DNA of 18,164 nt from Perkinsus olseni (GCA_013115135.1 JABANP010000771.1:1-18164), one strand, 5' to 3'; numbered from the stretch's first letter, positions 6,553-15,197 are shown. Program-made: numbers and translations. Notes: generated by a model from the sequence alone, not told the origin.

Positions 6553-6802
6553 CCAGTTCCGTGCAGCTAAGGCCGACGGTTCGCTCCCTACCTTCTTCAC
6601 AGCCAAGGGCTCTCGTCCCAAAGGTAAAGGTCGTTTCAAGGGCGGCAAAGGCAAGGATCGTCAAGCGGGTAGCAAGGATCGGTCGAAGTGGTTATGCTTT
6701 CATTGTCAGAAGCCAGGACACTTCCGCCGTGATTGTCCTCAGCTGAAGTCCGAGACGATGCCTCCGACGGGAAACTCCGAGGCGACGCCGACCAATCAGT
6801 AG
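6518..6802 (+). CDS. gag: Gag, nucleocapsid part (frame 2)
   Basis: About 94 residues in the +1 frame relative to the upstream gag piece. There is no ATG at its start; it is read as a continuation from near 6515. A Lys/Gly/Arg-rich basic stretch (KGSRPKGKGRFKGGKGKD) precedes one CCHC zinc knuckle at 6695-6736, CFHCQKPGHFRRDC (C-x2-C-x4-H-x4-C), which should bind the genomic RNA during particle assembly. The frame ends with TAG at 6800-6802. It overlaps pol (frame 1) by about 70 nt, and the overlap holds the predicted -1 frameshift signal. Confidence 0.85.
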   Translation: MSLEELTTIARDQFRAAKADGSLPTFFTAKGSRPKGKGRFKGGKGKDRQAGSKDRSKWLCFHCQKPGHFRRDCPQLKSETMPPTGNSEATPTNQ

Positions 6803-6839
6803 GCTATCCGTGCGTCGCCAGTGTTGCAAGAAGGCCTAC
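6769..6839 (+). promoter_or_regulatory. Predicted -1 programmed ribosomal frameshift signal
   Basis: The slippery heptamer G GGA AAC is at 6769-6775, in the correct phase: the zero-frame gag codons are GGA (6770-6772) and AAC (6773-6775). After a 5-nt spacer comes a perfect 8-bp stem, 6781-6788 with 6812-6819 (GGCGACGC/GCGTCGCC). Loop bases 6799-6804 (GTAGGC) can also pair with 6834-6839 (GCCTAC), which would form a pseudoknot and cover the gag stop codon at 6800-6802. A -1 shift moves ribosomes from the nucleocapsid frame into pol. The heptamer, spacing and stems are seen; activity is inferred. Confidence 0.8.
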
Positions 6840-8514
6840 ACTGGTTAATGATGATGTTAATGTTTCCCTTTTGCCTACGTATTCATTTATCATCAAGTCA
6901 GTTGAGAGTAATCACTCATTATCAGTCGAGTGTATCATTGATGCGTGTAGCGCATTTTCTATCATCACTACATCTGTCATTCATCAGTTGCGATGTGGAG
7001 ACTGTGTGCGTCATGATCCGTCATGTCTTATTACTCTTACTAGGGAGAAAGTGCCGTGCGTCGGTCGTGTTAACCTCGTTCTCTGTACTCGGACAGCGTT
7101 AAATGTTGAGCTTTGTGCCACAATTGACTGCGTCGTTGTAGATGCGCTTCCAGGAGGATTCAAGGGGCTCGTCGGCGTTGATTTTATTCGTAATGTATCG
7201 GGCAAGTTGACGGTTAGTGCCAGCCCTTTCTCTGGCCAGCCCGAGACGTTCATTACTGCGTTGACGGCCTCTGAGTCCGATGTTGATGTCCCATCCAGTC
7301 GTTCGTATAAGTTACCATCGTGTGATGTTACCGAACATCTTCTCGGTAACAATGTAGTGTCAGTGGTACTTGATGCTCCGGATTGTCAGGCCCGGAGGAT
7401 AAATCTTTCGGTAGAGGAAGCTGCAGTAATTCCTCGTCCCGATGATTTAAGTTCTGTTGTACCTCACTATCGATGGGAAGTTTCCTGGAAGTGGGCGGAT
7501 TCTCCGCCAGATTACATTAGTTGTCCGAGCGAATATAATTCTATTTATGACCTTTCGAAATCAGAATATCATGATCTATCTTGTGAGTTAAACGATTGGA
7601 TTAAGCGAGGTTGGTTAGTAAAAGTTGAAAATAATCAACGGCACTTAGTCAAATGTATTCTACCGATTGTGCCAGTAGTGTCTCCACACCGTTCTACAAG
7701 AGTTAGAGCTGCTCTCGATTATAGTTATGTGAATCAGTTTATCTTTACCGCCGATGATCCGGCTCCGTCGGATTGTCAGCAATCATTGAGATTATTCCGT
7801 CAGTATGAGGCAGGTTACTTGATAGATGTTACCCGAGCTTATCCTAGCATCTTGCAGGAAGAATCGCAAACTTGGTATCAATGCGTTTGGATTCGTTTGA
7901 ATGATCCTTCCTCAGATGCTGTTCTTTATAGACTGACTAGGCTAGGATTCGGTCCTCGACCGGCTCCGAGGCTTCTTAAGTCCATACTTGATTATGCATT
8001 GCAACCCGATCCTGACGGCTCACTTAGGGTACCATTCGATTCAAGTTGTCTGAGTCCGGTGATTCAGGAACCGATTGATCCTGATTCACTCGCCTCTGTT
8101 GGTCTCTCATTGAATTCTCAGAAGGTTCGGAAGTCTGATAAGATCCCTCACAATCTCCGTTATTTTGATGATATATTTGTACCATGTAAGCCTTCTGAGA
8201 AATCTTCGTGTCGTGAAGGCGTTGACTCTCTGAGAAATGAGTTAGCGGCTAATTCTTTGTTCACGAAGCCCCCAGTCCCCATAGAGAAGGCTCGTTTATT
8301 GGGCCTTGTTGTCAGTAAGTCTTCGGATGGATTGATATGGAAACGGCGTCTCGATCTGGATCAATTGCTCGCTATTGAACCCAGTTTATTGTCATCCTCT
8401 CCTATGATAACGGCAAGACGATTTTCCAGCTGGCTCGGTGTACTGGCATCTTTTCCTTCCAGTACTAGGATGGCTACGTCCAACCGTGAGCTTCGCTCGT
8501 CACCTACTCGGTAA
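6770..8514 (+). CDS. pol: Pol, first part: retropepsin and reverse transcriptase (frame 1)
   Basis: The open frame runs from 6733; translation should enter at the slippery site. Residue numbers below count from 6733. A retropepsin-like domain has hydrophobic-IIDACSAFSII at D70 (codon 6940), where DTG would be expected, and later GLVGVDFI, the usual LGMDFL-type motif. Reverse transcriptase follows: VRAALDYSYVN, the first catalytic Asp in YLIDVTRAYPS (D365), YRLTRLGFGPRPAP, and the YFDD box (Y477-D480, codons 8161-8172) with both metal-binding Asp. Then come ARLLGLVV and MITARRFSSWLGVLASF. The frame loses sense near 8455 and continues one base on in frame 2, a second +1 break. It copies element RNA into cDNA in cytoplasmic particles. 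Confidence 0.85.
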
Positions 8515-10504
8515 GAGTATTGGTCAAGATTATTATAAATGGAACCAATATGTACCGTCTGACATCGCTGCCTACGGTCTCCGATTGTGCGAAGAATTGC
8601 GGCGACGAGGAGATCCTGCTCGAGGAGCATGGGTTATTCCCAAGCTTGGTGATGATGCGTCTAAGGTCATCTTGTGGACCGACAGCAGTGACATCATGGA
8701 GGGAGTGGTGATGACGACCGTTCAAGGTGACACCATCATTGATGCTACGTGGCAGCGTAAGGTATCCAAGTCATCGAGATCTCCCAAATCTACGGTGCAT
8801 ATAAATGTAGGTGAACTAGAAGCTCTTCTTCACGGTTTGGAATTTTTAGTAGCTTATCATTATCGAGCAGCTGAGATTCGTGTCGATTCGTCTTCCGTTT
8901 TTCACTGGGTTGATAATTTGATCCATAACCGTTCCATCCATCCGACAGGCCTTTATCGTTTATTGGTTCAGAGACGGCTTGATTTGATAGCCGAGATCAT
9001 ACGTCAACATGATCTTCGTCTGTCTATCTCGTTAGTAGCGTCGTCTGATAATAAAGCTGATGAGCTGTCTAGAGTAGCATTTGATATTTCTAAGTGGTTG
9101 ACCCCAAGACCATTGCCTTCGTACCTTTCAGCGCTCATTCCTGTGCTGGGGGGCGAGGACTGTTGGTGGCCGGCAGTCGAAGAACTTCAAGAAGCACAGG
9201 AAGCCGAAGGCGAAAATCTACCTAACGGCGTCGAGAAGGGCCAAGATGATCTACTGTGCTATGAAGGGCGTCCATATCTTCCGAAGGCCATCCGTGATCG
9301 TGTAATTTTGAGAGCTCATGAAGCTCATCTACACATTGGTCTTCCGGCTACGGTCGCTGTGCTGAAGAAGTACTACGGCTTTCCTAATATTGAGAAGGAT
9401 GTTGCCGATGTGCTCAATCGCTGTCCTTCCGAGGTGTGTCAACGAGAACGTCAACGTCCGGTCAAGATTGATGTTAGCTCTCCGAGAAGGTTGTCTACAG
9501 CACCATGGGTTTTGTGTGCGGCCGATATCACTTACATCGATCGCATCCCGGTGTTATGTGTGGTGGACGAGTACTCTCGTTATGCAGACGCTCGAGTTCT
9601 GTCCGATGAAAGCTCGAACACTATATTTGCCAATCTGATGGCAGTCTTTACTCGATCGTCGATGGGATACCCTCGATTCTTACGAACGGATCGAGCACCC
9701 AATCTTCTCGCCCTGAGGGAGCGCCTGGCATCGCTTTCTATTAGGTTGGTGCCTACTTCAGGCTATCGTCCGACAGCCAACTCGGTGGTGGAACGGTTCC
9801 ACGGAACATTGAGAAGGAGACTTATGTTCGTTTCGTCTTCGTTGGATCTTCGAAGTCGGATCGAGAAGGCCATTAGCGTCTACAACATAGTCCCTAATGC
9901 TACTACTCGTCAGTCACCAATCGATAGGCTGTTGGGACGGGAGGTTCGCTGTGGACCGGGAGTCCCGGCTAAGGTAGAACCGCCCGAAGGTCAAGCGCCA
10001 TTTTCCCCAGGCGCTCTAGTGTGGTTGCTTAAACCACGAGAAGAACGACGACAAGGAGCTCGGTTTTACTCTGATATTTTCCGGGTTCTTCATTCGACTC
10101 CGCATGCATCGCGCTTAATCCGTCGGAACGGTAGCGGTCAGGAGATTACGGCTACCAACGATAGACTTGTGAGCTATCGAGGATCCGAGGAAGATCAGGA
10201 GTCTGTCTACGAATCGTCGTCGAGTGTCATCAGCGACTTAACCTTATCTGAGGATTTTGGTTCGGTGGCCAACGAACAGGAAATCCCTCAGGAAGATGTG
10301 CATCTGGAAGTCGAAGACGATGACAACGAGCAGGTTCTAGATCTGCGACTACCAGAGGACTTCGGATATCAACAAGTTGAAGAAGCTGCGCAGCCAGAGA
10401 TCCCGAGTCCAAGGCCGGTGAGACATCGGCATGAACCTCGAAGGTTCAGTCCCGGCGGTGATCCGCGGGAAGCTAGTTTTGATCATGAAGGGTACCCTAT
10501 ATAG
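8438..10504 (+). CDS. pol: Pol, second part: RT tail, RNase H, integrase (frame 2)
   Basis: The sensible reading enters from frame 1 near 8455 (GWLRPTVSFARHLLG follows the RT). Residue numbers count from 8438. RNase H: WTDSS (D82), GELEAL (E126/E128), RVDSSS (D150), DNKADELSR (D208). Integrase: an HHCC-like zinc domain with H294 or H297 and C329-x4-C334, an odd Cys spacing (C-x2-C is usual); then the DDE core D363-x54-D418-x33-E452, with GYRPTANSVVERFHGTL around the Glu. A small basic C-terminal domain (PGALVWLLKPREERR) is followed by an acidic Glu/Asp-rich tail of about 100 residues and the stop at 10502-10504. It should remove primer RNA and insert the cDNA. Confidence 0.9.
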   Translation: MYWHLFLPVLGWLRPTVSFARHLLGKSIGQDYYKWNQYVPSDIAAYGLRLCEELRRRGDPARGAWVIPKLGDDASKVILWTDSSDIMEGVVMTTVQGDTIIDATWQRKVSKSSRSPKSTVHINVGELEALLHGLEFLVAYHYRAAEIRVDSSSVFHWVDNLIHNRSIHPTGLYRLLVQRRLDLIAEIIRQHDLRLSISLVASSDNKADELSRVAFDISKWLTPRPLPSYLSALIPVLGGEDCWWPAVEELQEAQEAEGENLPNGVEKGQDDLLCYEGRPYLPKAIRDRVILRAHEAHLHIGLPATVAVLKKYYGFPNIEKDVADVLNRCPSEVCQRERQRPVKIDVSSPRRLSTAPWVLCAADITYIDRIPVLCVVDEYSRYADARVLSDESSNTIFANLMAVFTRSSMGYPRFLRTDRAPNLLALRERLASLSIRLVPTSGYRPTANSVVERFHGTLRRRLMFVSSSLDLRSRIEKAISVYNIVPNATTRQSPIDRLLGREVRCGPGVPAKVEPPEGQAPFSPGALVWLLKPREERRQGARFYSDIFRVLHSTPHASRLIRRNGSGQEITATNDRLVSYRGSEEDQESVYESSSSVISDLTLSEDFGSVANEQEIPQEDVHLEVEDDDNEQVLDLRLPEDFGYQQVEEAAQPEIPSPRPVRHRHEPRRFSPGGDPREASFDHEGYPI

Positions 10505-10538
10505 CAGTATTAACTCGTGACACCCCGACTTGACGAAC

Positions 10539-10550
10539 AGGGGGGCGAGA
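10539..10550 (+). promoter_or_regulatory. Polypurine tract
   Basis: AGGGGGGCGAGA abuts the 3' LTR, the expected place for plus-strand DNA priming. A single C interrupts the purines. Confidence 0.85.
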
Positions 10551-10745
10551 TGTTAGAGTTGTTAGTAGAGCCGTCCAGGTTCGGCGCGCCAATGTATATG
10601 CGTACACATATGAAGTTGATCGATCTTTACGAGTTAGCTATTCTCGTAGTTGCCCCTTTTCATATATTGGCTCTTCCCGGCCTATCGTGTTCGTCAATCG
10701 CGGACTGGTCCTACTATCGTTAGTGCTCCTACGACTCCCCTAACA
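10551..10745 (+). repeat. 3' LTR
   Basis: 195 bp, TGTTAGAG...CTAACA; its ends are perfect 6-bp inverted repeats. Nearly identical to the 5' LTR (one substitution, one indel). Confidence 0.95.
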
Positions 10746-10750
10746 CTCCT
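10746..10750. repeat. Target-site duplication, right (CTCCT)
   Basis: Copy of 5759-5763. After it the unit B sequence resumes (AGTTGAAGGTACTCACC). Confidence 0.9.
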
Positions 10751-10930
10751 AGTTGAAGGTACTCACCGAGCCCAAGCATACCCACCCATGATCCACAATT
10801 AGAGCTTTCAGAAACGTAACCAAGGATCTGATGGCACGTGCGCTGTCCTATGCAGTCGTGTGTGACACACTCTTGTCCCTCAACTTGAGGTCTTCCCTAG
10901 CTGTTGTGTTCCTGCCTATGTGATCCTTAG
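10751..10930 (-). pseudogene. Exon-like block E, unit B copy
   Basis: Homologous to 17873-18096 in unit D. On the minus strand the conserved end reads into a GTGAGT donor-like site at 10761-10766. This copy has a ~58-nt deletion in the middle relative to D and an in-frame TAG (10848-10850) where D has TGG, so it is broken. It was separated from its protease copy by the retrotransposon. Confidence 0.45.
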
Positions 10931-11628
10931 GCAATATTGCGTACGTTTCCGTTATGCGTCGGGTCAGAGAGCGCAAACGACAGGAAGATACGGCACTGTT
11001 CGACCGCTTCATGCGTAGCCTTCATGAGCATATTAAATCTTACATTGCTAAGTTGCATCAGTCAGTCAAAATGCGAGGTCGAAAATCGCAACTGACTACG
11101 GGTTGCTGTCCGTCCAAGGACTTCTCACCCCTCTAGTCGCGGGTCTCAGCTCCATCGGACGGCGTCTGAACTCCTCCAGAGAGAGTACTCACTGTCTAGC
11201 CGCGCTGCGGTACACAAGTTGAACGCAACAGATGAACCTTTCGATACCCATTAGTAGAAGAACTCTTGATGAGAACTGGTTTTTCCTCTTAATACGAACA
11301 CGCTAAGGGGGTGATAATAACGAGTGCGGTCTCGAAATGAGATCTTGTCGGTGACCCCAAAACTCTTCGTTGTTACGAGACGAAGCCATACAATTCTACA
11401 AGAAGTGTTCAAGCTCGACGGCTGGATGCCGATCTACCCAGTCCTTCTCGCTTTGCCGCCTGGGAATGGTTGCCAACATCAACTAGGGAAGGCAAGTCCT
11501 TCCGAGGAGGTGTCTCCTTCCGATGGTTGCTGCTCGCAAGCAAAGCGCACTCGCGTAGTATTCACTAAATACTATTCAGTACTGGCAACTTCGCAAAACA
11601 GCTCGAAGAACGGAGAATGTTTTCGAAC
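10931..11628. other. Intergenic, nothing recognised
   Basis: No convincing gene. A short plus frame at 10954-11136 is rich in Arg/Lys and might be a chance frame. No homology to the repeat units is visible. This begins the ~2 kb non-repeat insert between units B and C. Confidence 0.3.
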
Positions 11629-11701
11629 AGCAGCTTGGCGCAGTGGATAGCGTGTTGGGCTCATAACCCAAAGGTCCCTTGATCGTAACAAGGAGCTGCT
11701 A
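11629..11701 (+). tRNA. Initiator tRNA-Met (anticodon CAT)
   Basis: 73 nt fold into a full cloverleaf: acceptor AGCAGCT/AGCTGCT (7 bp, A1-T72), D stem GCGC/GCGT, anticodon stem TTGGG/CCCAA with loop CTCATAA, variable AGGTC, T stem CCTTG/CAAGG with loop ATCGTAA, and discriminator A. A1-T72, the three G-C pairs below the anticodon, A54 and A60 are eukaryotic initiator features. A TTTT run at 11702-11705 is a Pol III terminator; the A box is TGGCGCAGTGG. The T loop has T at position 58, where A58 is almost universal, and this also weakens the B box. It could be a variant gene, a pseudogene or a sequencing error. Confidence 0.93.
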
Positions 11702-11705
11702 TTTT
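11702..11705 (+). terminator. Pol III terminator of tRNA-iMet
   Basis: A run of four T directly after the discriminator base. Confidence 0.8.
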
Positions 11706-12085
11706 CGCATCAACACTGCCGAGGTTGTTCACATACATACGCTACCAGCAGCCCCTGGCCATGGCCCGCTGAATACGCACACATCTATCATCATTCTACG
11801 TCTGAAGACACTGGTTTTCAGGCAGTAACGTATTTAGTGCAGTATACACTACGGAACGGCCAGGAAAAGTATCCACCGAGGCAAAACCTGACTCCACTCA
11901 GCAGAATGCAATAAGTGGGAGCCGATGTGCAGCCGTCGCGAACTCCTAACGACTGCATACAAGGCCAAAAGTCTCAGGAACGAGAGCTCCCCTAGCGAAC
12001 CTGGAGCCGGGGAATGTGTCCTGTAGATTCTTTTCGGACCTGAATGAGTTGTGTCCCGCGTCTTCCGAGTGGGTATCCTGAATAC
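11706..12085. other. Intergenic or intronic, nothing recognised
   Basis: The minus strand is open for part of this stretch, continuing past the coiled-coil exons, but the translated text loses coiled-coil character after the GTATTC site at 12080-12085. It is probably an intron or 3' region. Confidence 0.3.
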
Positions 12086-12955
12086 CTCCAACTTCGCCGC
12101 TTGACTGAGCGAGGCCTCCATGAGGTCTGCCAGCTGGGACTTGGCAGTCTGAGCCTCCTGCTTCTCCTGCTCCCCCTCAGCTCAGCCACGGGCACATGGA
12201 TGGCCGATCGTCGTTGATGAACCAACCTACCTGATCCGAGATGGTTTCAGAATCGCGTGCGAGCTCCCGCAGCGATTCCTCGAGCTTCTGTCCACTCCTG
12301 AATGCCTCGTCCCTCTCCGCTTCAAGGCCCGCTTCAGCTGCTTGCAAATGCTTCAACCAGGTGGTACAGATGGTACAGTTAGCACCGCGGGCTAGTCAGC
12401 CGTGCCGTGAGTCTGAGGAGTCCTCTGCCGTGACCATGTCACAGTCTATCGTGTACTTAGCGATCTCCATCTCGGCGATGCGGCAGTTCTCAACGTTCTG
12501 GTCATGGAATAGCTGCAAGCGTTCCCTCAGCCGAGTGTTTATCCCTCTGGCCTTTACGTGCTGTCCGACGAGGCCCCTGCCAACTACTGCTGATGGAAAG
12601 GAGGCCCACCTGGCTCTCTGCGATGGTGAGGCTTTCCTCTAAGGACTGGCAACGCCTTTGGACTACGGCTAGCTCCGACATGGACTCATCCAGTTCTTGC
12701 TGCAGACTCGGCTGGAGCTTCTCCTCCTGAGGTAAATAATGAGAGATTTCAAATCAATCTACTGTATACGAGACTCGAATAGCATGCCAGGCCACGACTT
12801 CTCAACATTGTTGAGCGCTCGGTAAGCCTCATCGGAAGCCGAGAAGCAGTCCATCGAGCGAGTGGCAAAGCAGCTACTCACCACTCTCTGCTCGACGAGA
12901 TCACGGGACTGAACCTGAGGGTTAAATTCTGATCGTCCCATCGCCGATTTCCGCG
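12086..12955 (-). CDS. Multi-exon coiled-coil protein fragment
   Basis: Several minus-strand blocks, each in its own frame, encode Glu/Gln/Leu/Ala-rich heptad-like text. In transcription order: 12882-12955 (ends at a GTGAGT donor); 12726-12610, after the acceptor TTTACCTCAG (EEKLQPSLQQELDES, VVQRRCQSLEESLTIAESQ); ~12547-12399 (LRERLQLFHDQNVENCRIAE); ~12350-12231 (LEAERDEAFRSGQKLEESLR), ending CAG|GTAGGT; ~12175-12086 (EQEKQEAQTAKSQLADLME), ending GAG|GTATTC. It could be a tropomyosin/SMC/centrosomal-like structural protein; the family is not identified. Introns would be roughly 25-65 nt. Some junctions lack clean GT-AG sites in phase, so parts may be a pseudogene. No start codon or C-terminus is placed. 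Confidence 0.5.
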
Positions 12956-12984
12956 TCGGAGGTCGTTACACCCTGCGCAGCTAA

Positions 12985-13230
12985 TCACCTGTCCCGTGAA
13001 TGGATTGGCCTGCGCTCTCGTTGCCTCTGGTGGTCGTCTCGGTGAGATGCTGCGTGTAGCCACGGGTGTTCTCTGCCGCTCCTTGCTGGGGCAACGATGC
13101 TTCGTGTGCCCCCTAGCTGGGCCATTCTGCCTCAGACTCGCCGCGAACTCAGCGTTGCGGACTGCGAGGCTGCGAGAGTTGTCGCGGCCGCCCCATTGCA
13201 CCTCTGGAATCGGCAAAAAGGTCTGGCAAG
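12985..13230. repeat. Repeat R2, unit C copy
   Basis: Matches 15515-15745 in unit D and 5085-5171 in unit B (CCGTGAATGG, GAGATGCTGCGTG, GGTGTTCTCTGCCGCTC, CAATGCTTCG-like words). The minus-strand text is partly conserved (TKHRCPSKERQRTPVATRSI here, TKHCCLSRERQRTPVAARSI in D) but no complete gene is seen. It marks the left edge of unit C. Confidence 0.7.
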
Positions 13231-13719
13231 GTTCATGCTCGGTAGTGGGGCAGAAGCGGCTTGGAATCAAAGGTGTGATGTATAGCTCGACACTAAATGG
13301 TGTGCTTCTAGGTAAGGATGGGCCGGCTGTACACGACCAGTCTTTAGCGCCCATGAGCAGTAGACCTGGCAGGTAACCTATCGCATCCTACATATTTACA
13401 ATCGCTTCATCTCGACTTTTACACTGAATACTAAAACATGCCAGCGCGAAGCGATTTTGCGATGAAAAGTCAGGATTGCCCGAGGTCGACCGTCGATATA
13501 CCTTTCTCAGAGAGTGTCTGAGTCTCCGTTCACGCGCTCCGTCTTGTCGACTGAACACAACGAAGAAGGCTGTACGATAAATTTTAGTGAAAGACTATGA
13601 AAGTGTGAATGAGGAAAAGACTGATGGGTTGACTGACCCAGATGGGACGCTTACCCCGGCACCATCGCCATCACGGCATTCTTCACGGGTCTGAGCAGAA
13701 ATAATAAGATGGGCTCGCC
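13231..13719. repeat. 3' flank of protease unit C
   Basis: A diverged version of 15746-16390 and 2139-2644. AGGTAAGGATGGG, the AGCGATTTTGCGATG region, CGACTGAACACAACGAAGAAGG and the final TTCACGGGTCTGAGCAGAAA can be lined up. It lacks the TTACAGGTGC palindrome. No gene is seen. Confidence 0.65.
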
Positions 13720-14809
13720 TTATGGTTTCACTCTTGCAATACCAATCTGCTTCTTGTCAAAGTCGAACGAAATATAGTACCCCGGAACGACATTGTGACC
13801 GATTCTCCAGAAGCCTTCAGTGTCTCCGAAGAAGAGCAAAGTGCATACGATTCCACGCGTGTTTTGCTTTTCTTCGGCATATTTCTCGGGCGGGACCTCC
13901 ATGGAGACTTTTCTACCCACCCCCTCAAACGACAGCTCTATTGTCGGGAGATAACCCCTGTCCGCGCAGTCGATCTGATATTCACTCCCGTTGAGCCTAA
14001 TATCAATGGGCTTCTCGACTTCGGCTTTGATGAGAGTGATGAGATCTTCCCTAGCCTTAGCTGGCATGTATATGCCGTTGGTGCCGGTGTCCAGAATGGC
14101 GTGTAGACCAGCTTGTCTCCTGGAAGCTCCACCGACGTAAACGGCGAGCAAATGAAGCATCCAGTGACCTTCACCGACCACAGGCATGAGAGCTAGTGGC
14201 CCAATGAACTTGTCCGGGTCCACTCCTCCTAGAAGCACCTCTCCACGCGGAAGAGACCAGACTCGAGATAGAGAGAAAAGCTCCGGCTCTTGATGTATCT
14301 CGAAGAAGCCAGTTGATCGAGTAGCGGGTAACGAAAAAACGAGCGGTCCTGCGGGAAGCCGAGCCCCAAGACGGATGGGGCAACCCAAGGCCGACGACTG
14401 AACCACCTCTCTGAGCCGAATGTGAGGCGCAACCCACCTGCTCGGACACGAGGGTATCAATCACCAGTAGTGATATAGTTGAGCCATCCCTGAGCGTAAC
14501 CTGGTACGGGTAAACTACCTTCTTCACAGTGGTCCTCTACGTGACAATAAAAGCATCCGAAGTCGCTCGTGTTGCAATAGTTAGCCGATACGGGCGCCTC
14601 CCTGACATAAAGTACATGAGGGGCGTGTCGGTGTTCACCAATGCACTAAGGTTTTGTTTGGTAATAGAAATGTCGGCGACCAACCCGTAGAGTGAAAATG
14701 GGTCATCGACAAACTCTCGGCGCATAGGAAGCCTCATTAGGGGGACAGCTCCGGAAACGAGTAGTATGGTCGCGGAGATGGTCCACAGCAGCAGCATCGA
14801 TGCTAACAT
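13720..14809 (-). pseudogene. Frameshifted A1 protease-like gene, copy C
   Basis: The start (codon 14807-14809) and signal peptide (MLASMLLLWTISATILL) are kept. The first active-site region reads LVNTDTPLMYF, with Asn in place of the catalytic Asp. After that the frame changes at least three times between ~14620 and ~14250: the Cys cluster (YCNTSDFGCFYC) is in one frame, YQVTLRDGSTI in another, VLGLGFPQDRSFF and the SFSLYLESG region in a third. The last ~200 residues (PRGEVLLGG to the stop at 13720-13722) are intact, with DTG in AILDTGTNGIYM. This C-terminal half is nearly identical to copy D, pointing to recent gene conversion onto an older broken N-terminal half. Confidence 0.88.
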
Positions 14810-15197
14810 GAGGGGGAAAAGGTTGCCTGCCAACGAGCTCCCATGATGGGAATCCCATCCTTATGTGTCACGCGTGCAACGGAAAAAATGATAGCCGGCA
14901 CTCCAGCCGCCGCTGGGAATGCAGAATATGCGTGTCGTCAGCTTCGACACTGTCGGAGGAACAATAAGCACGGAGTTGCTGAATATCCTCTTTGACGGCC
15001 CTGCCCGCACTTGGCCCACCTAACATCCCCTACCCGACCTACATTCTGGAGGTGATAAGACCTGCAGTCTAGCGGTCTGGCAAGTGTTTTTCTCTCTACA
15101 CTCCGGGAAGAGCTAGCCCGCACGGTGGACAGTGGCGGGCGTGCAGGAGCCGGCTTGAGCAAGCAGAGCCAGGCCCGCTAAAGGCGCTCTGTTGGCT
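14810..15197. repeat. Conserved 5' flank of protease copy C
   Basis: Homologue of the A, B and D flanks. The CACGTG word is changed to CACGCGTG (near 14869-14876), and a 14-nt zigzag insertion lies at 14845-14858, between it and the start codon. Confidence 0.7.
14839..14858. repeat. 14-nt zigzag inverted insertion
   Basis: TCCCAT, g, ATGGGA, a, TCCCAT. Copies A, B and D have a single CCCATCC-like word at this place, so 14 nt (14845-14858) were gained. The layout is the same as at 2161-2180. Confidence 0.8.

Larger units (their letters stand above)
5764..10745 (+). mobile_element. Complete LTR retrotransposon (~4.98 kb)
   Basis: Two 196/195-bp LTRs bounded by the inverted ends TGTTAG...TAACA, flanked by a 5-bp CTCCT duplication. 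Between them, in order: primer-binding site, gag with a CCHC knuckle, a predicted -1 frameshift signal, then protease, reverse transcriptase, RNase H and DDE integrase, and a polypurine tract. The PR-RT-RH-IN order excludes Ty1/copia. The RT C-terminal region and palm (YFDD, GFGPRPAPRLL) look more BEL/Pao-like than Ty3/gypsy-like to me, but that needs a tree. The LTRs differ by one substitution and one indel, so insertion was recent. Two +1 frame breaks in gag and pol mean this copy, as written, cannot make full products unless they are recoded or sequencing errors. Confidence 0.95.

Noticed and set aside
7011..7352. Minus-strand frame inside pol
   Set aside because: Antisense shadow of the retrotransposon pol frame.
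11324..11650. 108-residue plus-strand frame running into the tRNA
   Set aside because: It overlaps the tRNA gene, has no domain, and no coding signal can be seen.
11629..11701. The nearby initiator tRNA as primer for the LTR element
   Set aside because: Its 3' end predicts TGGTAGCAGCT; the observed site is TGGTACTGGAA.
12241..12642. 133-residue plus-strand open frame
   Set aside because: It is antisense to the coiled-coil blocks. Its Ser/Cys/Leu-rich text is the usual shadow of Glu/Gln/Leu-rich codons.
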